This document shows positions 26,101 to 32,379 of a stretch of 64,000 nucleotides of DNA, piece by piece; the first letter of the stretch is position 1, and each line of letters begins with the position of its first letter. Under the pieces are notes generated by a model, which had not been told where the DNA came from, made no database searches, and worked only from the letters and a program-made list of their open reading frames with translations. Made by a program: the position numbers and the translations under genes. The stretch comes from Alphaproteobacteria bacterium (GTDB lineage Bacteria > Pseudomonadota > Alphaproteobacteria > Rhizobiales > Aestuariivirgaceae), in the NCBI GenBank assembly GCA_028868695.1, contig JAGWTZ010000001.1:1-64000 (forward strand). Direction: 5' to 3'.

Positions 26101-28735
26101 CGCCAAGGTGTTTGACCACACGCAGACAACCGCCACCTGCTTCACCTGCCATGATGGCGCCCACACGCTCTCCACCGGCCCGGTGGTCGGCAAGATCGGC
26201 GGCCATGTGCCCACCTCGAATGATTGCGCGCTGTGCCACTCCAGCACCAGCACCTTCAAGACCTGGGTGTTCAGCCATTCCGACCCCACCGTCTATGCCG
26301 CGCAATGCGTGAGCTGCCATGATGGCCAATATGCCGGCGTGGTGGCCCGCTCGCTGGCGGCCACAGACCCCAAGGCCCCCACCGGCCACGCCACTTCGGC
26401 CTTCAATTCCTGCGCCAACTGCCACACCACCACGGCCTTCATCCCGGCGCATTTCGATCACACGGCCGTCATCGCGGGCGGCACGCCTTGCGCCAGCTGC
26501 CATGACACCGGCAAGCCCAACTATGTGGTGCGCCCGGCCAACCACATCGCCATCGTCGGCGGCGTCGATGCCAATGGCAATGATTGCGCCAAGTGCCACA
26601 CCACCGCCACCTGGGTCACCAACGCCAAGCCGGACCATTCGTCCTTCACCGCCTCCACCAATTGCTTCTCCTGCCACAATGGCACCACCGCGATGGGCAA
26701 GGGCCCCACCCATTTCGGCACCGACAACACCTGCGGCGCCTGCCACAACACCACGGCCTTCGTGCCCGCCAACACCTTCGACCACACCCACATGAACCCC
26801 GGTTCAAAATGCGTGGATTGCCATGACGGCGCCCATGCACCAGCACTCGGCAAGTCGTCCTATCCCGCGCATCTCAAAACCTCGAACACCTGTGAAAACT
26901 GCCACGCGGGCTACACCAGCTGGGTCACCACCAAGTTTGACCACACCGACACCGTGGTGGCCGCCGCCACCTGCTATTCCTGCCATGACGGCGCCCACGC
27001 CCCGGCCATCACCCGCTCGCCCGCGCATATCGCCAGCACCACCAATTGCGCCAACTGCCACAACACCGTGAACCCCGGCTTCAAGCCTGCCGTGGCGGTC
27101 GATCACTCCCAGGTCACCGGCACCTGTTTCTCCTGCCATGATGGCGGCCATTCGATTTCAACTGGCCCCGTGCTCGGCAAGGATGTCAAGCACATGCAGA
27201 CCACCAACACCTGCGAAAGCTGCCACAACACGGTGAAGTTCACGCCCGCCGCGGCGGTGGATCACACCCAGGTCATCGGCACCTGCTATTCCTGCCATGA
27301 TGGCGGCCATTCGATTTCGACAGGCCCGGTGCTGGCCAAGGATGCCAAGCATCTGAACACCACCAACAACTGTGTGAATTGCCACACCACGGTGAAGTTC
27401 CAGCCCGGCCTGCAGCCGCGCCAGACCGATCACACCCAGACGATCGGCACCTGCTTCTCCTGCCACAATGGCACGCTGGCCATTTCCACAGGCCCCATTG
27501 TCGGCAAGCTGCAAGGCCCGAACGGCACGCATCTGCCCACCGCCGACACCTGCGACACCTGCCACGCCACCACATCCTTCATCCCCGCCCTGGCCTTTGA
27601 CCACAGCGCCGTGAAGGCCGGCACCTGCTTCACCTGCCACAACAATGTGCAGGCCATCGGCAAGAACGCCAGCCACCTGCAAACCCTGAACACCTGCGAT
27701 GATTGCCACACCACCGTGGTGTGGAAGCCCGTGCCCGTGGCCCAGTTCAAGCACACCTCAACCATCGGCACCTGCTGGTCCTGCCACAACGGCACCACGG
27801 CGATTTCCACCGGCAAGCTCACCACCAAGTCAGCGGGCCACATTGCTTCCAGCACGGCCTGCGATGCCTGCCACCGCAGCACCGCCAACTGGAATGTCAC
27901 CTCCGTGCAGGTTGACCATACCCAGACCACCGGCGCCTGTATCACCTGCCACAGCGGAGCCATGAAGCTCAGCCTCACCGGCGGCCTGATCTCCTTCAAG
28001 TCGGCCACCCATGTGAACACCACCAACACCTGCGATGCCTGCCACGCCGCGGGCGGCAAGCCTTGGGCGCCGGTCGTGGCCTTTGACCACACCCAGGCCC
28101 TGGGCGCCTGCTTCGGCTGCCATGACGGCGCGCACAAGACCTCGGTGCAAACCATCACGCCGAAGGACGCAGCCCACCTCACCACCACCAACCTGTGCGA
28201 GGCCTGCCACGTCACCACCGCCTGGGCGCCGGTTGCCGCCGCCAAGTTTGACCATAGCCAGGCCGTCGGCACCTGCGGCTCTTGCCATGATGGCGTGCAC
28301 AAGCTCGGCACCACCGGCACGCTGCTCGATCACAAGAGCCCCACGCACTTCATCACCACGCATGACTGCGCCGATTGCCACACCACCACCACCTGGAACC
28401 CGATGTTGAACTACACCCACACATCGGCCGCCTATGTGCTGCACTATTTCGGCACCACCGCCGCCACCTGCATCACCTGCCACAAACAGAACAATGAAAA
28501 GATCACCTATGCCCAGCCCGGCCTGTTCCCCAACTGCGCCGCCTGCCATTCCACGGCCTTCAAGCCCTCGGCCCACCTGAAATATTCCAAGCCGACGACT
28601 GTCTATTACACCTTCACCGAGCTGAAGGACTGCACAGGCGCCTGCCACATCTACACCGACCAGACGCTGACCAAGATCCAGACGTCAAAGCCCACCTATT
28701 CGCACCATCGCCCGTCCTTCACCAGTTGGAACTAA
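23123..28735 (+). CDS. Giant exported multihaem c-type cytochrome, 65 CXXCH motifs
   Basis: A protein of 1,870 residues from the GTG at 23123 (AGGTGA lies 4 bases upstream) or 1,853 from the ATG at 23174. A hydrophobic export signal spans about residues 44-68 and ends PSVAES. By eye there are 65 CXXCH motifs, first CETCH near residue 113, plus one CX3CH (CTGACH) near the C-terminus. The body is a tandem array of two-haem units of about 53 residues, with the pattern FDHTxxxGTCxSCHDG then THLxTTNTCxxCHxTxxWxP, so nearly every haem has a nearby His for bis-His ligation. No catalytic domain, lipobox or membrane anchor is seen. It is probably an electron wire or store. The family is not one I can name. 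Confidence 0.9.
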   Translation: MIRRGRLWAKRSPAICVMKTGPRGLAKRFARQAVLSLREAARFLHVIATCVATLVLALTLLALPSVAESSNTSGKTDSITTAATTAAPAITVDQNFNHQATRFPLEGMHIKVTCETCHKGGVFKGVPRDCLGCHNGTMATGKSVTHPATTNVCADCHNTVDFSQVHVDHSKISTGCFSCHDGKTAEGKNKTHIKSTKKCEDCHVTSSWIVVRFNHETTNEPCQACHDGLHTTGKPFTHIRSTNDCAQCHRTVSWKVGVFDHTGVVDGCFKCHDGISATGKSGNHLPTSNDCQNCHTTVAWRPAHFDHTDISVQGRVCVDCHDGVRATGRSSQHFATNTNDCALCHTNFTAWKPAKWDHQYALDLPTCFNCHTGQHPPAQGKVNAPTPHVPASNDCTACHSDTNFSTWAGAKMNHDGITTGCANCHNNTYIVGGKPVQGKTPTHLKTTNTCESCHTIGAVWKPAIMPFNHPQAIGTCVSCHDGNQSISTGPIIGKLQGPKGQHLATTDACDSCHNTTAFVPALRFDHTQASNVANCISCHNGVQATGMLTGPSKSHVPVNSTVCTDCHTNFSAWVPAVFDHAKVSGVCLTCHNGTMKISAGLLTSKPLTHIPTQLGCENCHVTTTWKTSLFDHSQIGTATCVSCHDGVQATGKKNATIAHIPSSDTCSDCHSTTAWSPVAFDAAKHALVSPNCIDCHNGTQAISTGKLVSKPTPHILTSANCADCHKSFTTWVTTFDHATIGTATCVSCHNGVSAKGKTNATVAHIPSSDDCAACHKNFTAFSPVAFGAAEHALVSATCLNCHNGTQAISTGKLVSKPTPHIPTTANCADCHTSFTTWVTTFNHANMGTATCVSCHDSKLATGKPLAHVPASNNCQNCHTTTAWLPVILPFNHADAGVVGQACEKCHDNVNATGRDATHILTSTSACANCHTSTTLWATISASFHSYVTGTCFSCHDGGHKTATKPITGKDLAHLATTNVCENCHVANNTSWKPAKVFDHTQTTATCFTCHDGAHTLSTGPVVGKIGGHVPTSNDCALCHSSTSTFKTWVFSHSDPTVYAAQCVSCHDGQYAGVVARSLAATDPKAPTGHATSAFNSCANCHTTTAFIPAHFDHTAVIAGGTPCASCHDTGKPNYVVRPANHIAIVGGVDANGNDCAKCHTTATWVTNAKPDHSSFTASTNCFSCHNGTTAMGKGPTHFGTDNTCGACHNTTAFVPANTFDHTHMNPGSKCVDCHDGAHAPALGKSSYPAHLKTSNTCENCHAGYTSWVTTKFDHTDTVVAAATCYSCHDGAHAPAITRSPAHIASTTNCANCHNTVNPGFKPAVAVDHSQVTGTCFSCHDGGHSISTGPVLGKDVKHMQTTNTCESCHNTVKFTPAAAVDHTQVIGTCYSCHDGGHSISTGPVLAKDAKHLNTTNNCVNCHTTVKFQPGLQPRQTDHTQTIGTCFSCHNGTLAISTGPIVGKLQGPNGTHLPTADTCDTCHATTSFIPALAFDHSAVKAGTCFTCHNNVQAIGKNASHLQTLNTCDDCHTTVVWKPVPVAQFKHTSTIGTCWSCHNGTTAISTGKLTTKSAGHIASSTACDACHRSTANWNVTSVQVDHTQTTGACITCHSGAMKLSLTGGLISFKSATHVNTTNTCDACHAAGGKPWAPVVAFDHTQALGACFGCHDGAHKTSVQTITPKDAAHLTTTNLCEACHVTTAWAPVAAAKFDHSQAVGTCGSCHDGVHKLGTTGTLLDHKSPTHFITTHDCADCHTTTTWNPMLNYTHTSAAYVLHYFGTTAATCITCHKQNNEKITYAQPGLFPNCAACHSTAFKPSAHLKYSKPTTVYYTFTELKDCTGACHIYTDQTLTKIQTSKPTYSHHRPSFTSWN
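25025..25657 (+). repeat. Tandem duplication of a four-haem module inside the giant cytochrome
   Basis: Two consecutive in-frame units, 25025-25339 (315 bases) and 25340-25657 (318 bases), start with ATCGGCACGGCCACTTGCGT. They share long near-identical blocks, such as the region after ATTGATTGCCAC/CTGAACTGCCAC that reads AACGGCACCCAGGCGATCAG. Each encodes about 105 residues with four CXXCH motifs. This is the most recent-looking expansion in the gene. Confidence 0.8.
27131..27457 (+). repeat. Tandem two-haem repeats inside the giant cytochrome
   Basis: TCCTGCCATGATGGCGGCCA begins at 27131 and again at 27290, giving a 159-base (53-codon) unit with two CXXCH motifs. A more diverged copy starts at 27458 after a 168-base unit. 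It shows the basic building block of the protein at the DNA level. Confidence 0.75.
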
Positions 28736-28977
28736 CAGAATGGCAATGTTGATCAGCAGCCTGTCAGGCCGGTTTTGCGAAGCTGTGTGCCAGTGCAGCA
28801 ATGATTCCGCGGGGGCAGGGTGCGTCGCAATTTTTGGACAGGATTGGTTAACCTTAACGCCACATTAAGGGGCGGTAATGTAAGCCTGAACAATCGGGAA
28901 ATAATAAGAAAATACAAAATCTTAGGGAAGCTCAAACAGGGGATGACGGCGGGCAAAACACTATTGGTATGACGTGA
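28736..28977 (+). promoter_or_regulatory. Intergenic leader of the barrel gene
   Basis: The 242-base gap holds TGTCAGGC at 28762-28769, as in the two other upstream regions of the locus. It also holds TTAA-N7-TTAAG at 28854-28869, one base short of the CtrA consensus TTAA-N7-TTAAC. The stretch from 28900 to 28930 is strongly AT-rich. Whether the barrel gene has its own promoter is undecided, but the gap is long enough. Confidence 0.4.
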
Positions 28978-31308
28978 ATGAAGAAGTTGCTCGATCCAAG
29001 ATTCCTGGTCAGTTTTCCCGCCTTGCTGGTGGCTGCGCACGGCACAGCCATGTCCCAGCCCACGCTCGACCATTTGCTGGCCACCGTTAACGTTACCGGA
29101 TCGTCAAGCTGCGCCCATGTTGAGCTGAAGCTCAACCGGCCCATCAATGTCACGGGCGCTGATCCTGCCGGCAAGGGCCTCGACATTGCCGTGCACATTG
29201 AGCCCCTGGCCACCACGCTGCCTTCGGAATCGGGCGCCAGCCTGAAGGAGGCTGCCTCAGTGCCGCCGCAGAACGCCGCGGGCCTCGGCGGCGTGGTCTA
29301 TGATCCCGCCGCGCCGCAAGGCCCGGTCATCCATTTCGTTTTCGCCAAGGTCATGGCCTATCAGCTGAAGCGCGATGAGGATAACCGCCATGTGGTGATT
29401 GACGTGGCTGGCCCCGCCGATGCCCAGGCCTGCCTCGGCAAGGCCGTGGATGGCGGCGATGCCCCGAAGGGCGATCTCAAGAAATCTTTCGACAGCGCCG
29501 ATGCATCAGCCGCAGGCCCCGCCACGCCGGGTCAGGATGCGCAGGCCGCCCTTGATGATGGCAAGAAGCAATTGGCGGCGGGGGATTTCAACCGCGCCAC
29601 CGCCTTCTTCACCAAGGCCGTCTCGCTGGGCACAGGCCGCGTGAAGCAGGATGCGCAGGAAATGCTCGGCCTCGCGCATGAGAGGGCCGGCCAGTTCGCC
29701 TTCGCCCGCGCCGAATATGAAACCTATCTGGGCCTCTATCCCTCAGGGCCGGATGCCGCCCGTGTGAAGGATCGTCTCGCCGGCGTCACCGCCGCGATGG
29801 AAGATCAGGCCAACAAGCAATTCGCCCTGCACCAGGCCAAGACAGCAGGCACCCAAACCTCCAACACCGATGGCAAGGGCGACGGCGTCAGCCAGCAGGG
29901 CCAAACCATTGGCCCGGGCAATGTCGCGCAATTCATGAAGCCTGGCCTGCGTTCCAACCTCGCCGAGCCGGTGAAGGACCCCAATGCCTGGACTTGGGCC
30001 AAGAACGGCAGCATCGCGCAATATTACTACCGCGACGACAACTTCACGCCCTCAACCCCCGGCGGCCCGCTGTTCGGCCAGCATCATGTGTTCCAGAACG
30101 AAGCCCTCACCAGCGCTGATTATTTCATCCATGGCGAGAACAAGGATTACGCTGTTGAAGGCCGCATCTCCGCCTATAACGAGCAGGGCTTCGGCGATCA
30201 GGCCAACATCGCCAATTCCAGCCTGTCCACGCTTTATGTCGATGGCAAGCTGAAAGGCCCGGGCCTTGGCGCGCGCATTGGCCGCCAATCCAAAAGCACA
30301 GGCGGCGTCTTCGGCCGCTTTGATGGCGGCGTGCTCACCTATGAGGGCGTGAAGAACTTCAAGGCCCAGGCGGTGGCGGGTTCGCCCGTCTATTCGCGCA
30401 GCGCCACGCCCTTTGCCGACAACCGCTATTTCTATGGCGCCAGCCTCGAATACACCGCCCCCTCCAAGGATTGGTCGGCCAACATCTATGCCATCGAGCA
30501 AAATGTCGGTGATATCGTGGACCGCCGCGCCATCGGCGGCGAAGCGCGCTACACCGGCGCCAAGCTGATGCTCTATTCGGCGGCCGATTATGACATCTTC
30601 TTCCATGAGCTGAACAACGCTTACGTCACCGGCACCTGGCTGCCGCGCCAGGGCACCACGGTTTACGCCACGGTGGATTACCGCAAGCTGCCCTTCCTGC
30701 TCACGTCAAATGCGCTGATGGGCCAGCAGAACTTCACCAGCCTGCAAACCCTGGTGGATGGCGTGGGGCTGGATAACGTCAATGAATGGGCGGGAGACCG
30801 CACCGCCTCCTCGCAATCCGTCTCGCTCGGCGCCAGCCAGCAGTTGAATGACAAGTGGCAGGCCACGGTGGATGCCACGCTGGCCTATTACACCGGCACG
30901 CCCGCTTCCGGCGGCGTGGATGCCACGCCTGATCCCGGGCTGGATTTCTATGGCTCTGTCTCTCTGAACGGCACCGGCATTTTCCGCCTGAATGACACGG
31001 TCTCCACCGGCCTGCGCTACGCCAACTCCTCCTCCGGCGTCACCTACATGGCCGATGCTTATGTGCGCTTCCCCGTCACCGAGAAGTTCCGCTTGGGCCC
31101 GCGCTTCCGCGTCTCGCTGCGCGATGCCAAGACCAGCGACCAGGTGCAGTATCTCGTCATGCCCAGCCTCAGCGCCAGTTACAAGATCAACAAGAGCTGG
31201 AGCCTTGAGTCCGAACTGGGCTTCCGCTGGCAGGATACGGTGACAGGCGGCATCGGCAACCAGATGCTCGATGTGCTGGCCACCGCGGGTTACCGCTTCG
31301 AGTTCTGA
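28978..31308 (+). CDS. Outer-membrane beta-barrel protein with periplasmic TPR domain
   Basis: A 776-residue protein. Residues 1-27 form a signal peptide. About 30-150 form a beta-rich domain, and about 180-270 hold TPR-like helices (DDGKKQLAAGDFNRATAFFT, then AQEMLGLAHERAGQFAFARA). From about 335 to the end there are alternating aromatic/polar strands typical of a transmembrane barrel (YFYGASLEYTAP, KLMLYSAADYDIF, SVSLGASQQL), finishing with the terminal Phe signature AGYRFEF used by the BAM machinery. It follows the giant cytochrome on the same strand and may be the pore through which electrons leave, as MtrB or PioB do; sequence likeness to those was not evident. Confidence 0.75.
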   Translation: MKKLLDPRFLVSFPALLVAAHGTAMSQPTLDHLLATVNVTGSSSCAHVELKLNRPINVTGADPAGKGLDIAVHIEPLATTLPSESGASLKEAASVPPQNAAGLGGVVYDPAAPQGPVIHFVFAKVMAYQLKRDEDNRHVVIDVAGPADAQACLGKAVDGGDAPKGDLKKSFDSADASAAGPATPGQDAQAALDDGKKQLAAGDFNRATAFFTKAVSLGTGRVKQDAQEMLGLAHERAGQFAFARAEYETYLGLYPSGPDAARVKDRLAGVTAAMEDQANKQFALHQAKTAGTQTSNTDGKGDGVSQQGQTIGPGNVAQFMKPGLRSNLAEPVKDPNAWTWAKNGSIAQYYYRDDNFTPSTPGGPLFGQHHVFQNEALTSADYFIHGENKDYAVEGRISAYNEQGFGDQANIANSSLSTLYVDGKLKGPGLGARIGRQSKSTGGVFGRFDGGVLTYEGVKNFKAQAVAGSPVYSRSATPFADNRYFYGASLEYTAPSKDWSANIYAIEQNVGDIVDRRAIGGEARYTGAKLMLYSAADYDIFFHELNNAYVTGTWLPRQGTTVYATVDYRKLPFLLTSNALMGQQNFTSLQTLVDGVGLDNVNEWAGDRTASSQSVSLGASQQLNDKWQATVDATLAYYTGTPASGGVDATPDPGLDFYGSVSLNGTGIFRLNDTVSTGLRYANSSSGVTYMADAYVRFPVTEKFRLGPRFRVSLRDAKTSDQVQYLVMPSLSASYKINKSWSLESELGFRWQDTVTGGIGNQMLDVLATAGYRFEF

Positions 31309-31380
31309 TCGCGCGCACCGCCTCGTGTTGACTATTTGGTCAAAATCGCCGACTCTGCCGCCGCAGTGGGAGAGAAGGCA

Positions 31381-32370
31381 ATGGCGCAGACACAGGCAGG
31401 CACATCAGGCCTCGGGCACAACGCGCTGCCGCGCAACCCAGGAACCCCGCTCACCACCGCTTGGTTCGAGGGCCATCAGGTCAACACCTCGGCGGCCGAG
31501 CGCCGCGCCGCCACGCTCACCACCCGCCGCAGCGTGAAAAAGGAATATCAGGCCGCCTGGCTGGTCAAGGCCCTGCAATGCATTGATCTCACCACCCTTG
31601 CCGGCGATGACACGCCCGGCCGCGTGCACCGCCTCTGCGCCAAGGCCATGCGCCCCTTGCGCGATGACATTGTGGAGGGCCTTAAGCTGGCGGAGATGCC
31701 AAGGGTCGGCGCCGTGTGTGTCTATCCTTCAATGGTGCCCCATGCCGTGAGGGCGCTGCAAGGCTCGGGCATTCCCGTGGCCTCGGTGGCCACCGGCTTT
31801 CCGGCGGGGCTGACGCCGCTGCCGCTCCGCCTCGCCGAAATCAAATATGCGGTGGAGGAGGGGGCAGGCGAGATCGACATCGTCATCCACCGCGCCCAGG
31901 TGCTGCGCCAGGAATGGGCGGCCCTCTATGATGAAATCGCCGCCATGCGCGAAGCCTGCGGCCCGGCCCACATGAAGGCCATCCTCGCCACGGGCGATTT
32001 GAAGACGCTGCGCAATGTCTACAAGGCCTCGATGGTGGCGATGCAGGCGGGTGCTGATTTCATCAAGACCTCGACAGGCAAGGAAGAGGTGAACGCCACG
32101 CTGCCCGTCTCGCTCACAATGCTCCGTGCACTGAGGGATTATGGCGAAGCCACCGGCTTCCAGATCGGCTTCAAGCCGGCGGGCGGGCTGAAGACGGCGA
32201 AGGATGCCATGAGCTGGCTCATCCTCATGAAGGAAGAGCTGGGCCGCCGCTGGCTGGAGCCGGATTTGTTCCGCATCGGCGCGTCATCCATGCTGGCGGA
32301 CATTGAGCGCCAGCTCGAACATTTCATCACCGGGCGTTATGCGGCCCTGTCGCATCACGCGCTGGCCTGA
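31381..32370 (+). CDS. deoC: Deoxyribose-phosphate aldolase
   Basis: A 329-residue class I aldolase cleaving 2-deoxyribose-5-phosphate to acetaldehyde and glyceraldehyde-3-phosphate. The Schiff-base lysine motif ADFIKTSTGKEE, the second Lys in IGFKPAGGLKT and VGAVCVYPSMVP are visible. It has an N-terminal extension of about 60 residues compared with the E. coli enzyme, as in many alphaproteobacteria. The ATG at 31381 is chosen because GGGAGAGAAGG lies just upstream. The ALDH16-type gene starts 9 bases after its stop and would oxidise the acetaldehyde. Confidence 0.93.
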   Translation: MAQTQAGTSGLGHNALPRNPGTPLTTAWFEGHQVNTSAAERRAATLTTRRSVKKEYQAAWLVKALQCIDLTTLAGDDTPGRVHRLCAKAMRPLRDDIVEGLKLAEMPRVGAVCVYPSMVPHAVRALQGSGIPVASVATGFPAGLTPLPLRLAEIKYAVEEGAGEIDIVIHRAQVLRQEWAALYDEIAAMREACGPAHMKAILATGDLKTLRNVYKASMVAMQAGADFIKTSTGKEEVNATLPVSLTMLRALRDYGEATGFQIGFKPAGGLKTAKDAMSWLILMKEELGRRWLEPDLFRIGASSMLADIERQLEHFITGRYAALSHHALA

Positions 32371-32379
32371 GGAGGCGTC

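Noticed and set aside
23123-28735. CRISPR array, because of many regularly spaced repeats
   Set aside because: Repeats are about 159 bases, imperfect, in frame and coding for CXXCH units; there are no short identical repeats with unique spacers and no cas genes.
28854-28869. CtrA-binding site TTAA-N7-TTAAG
   Set aside because: It misses the last consensus base, is a single site and lies in an AT-rich stretch. It is noted with the leader but not claimed as a finding.
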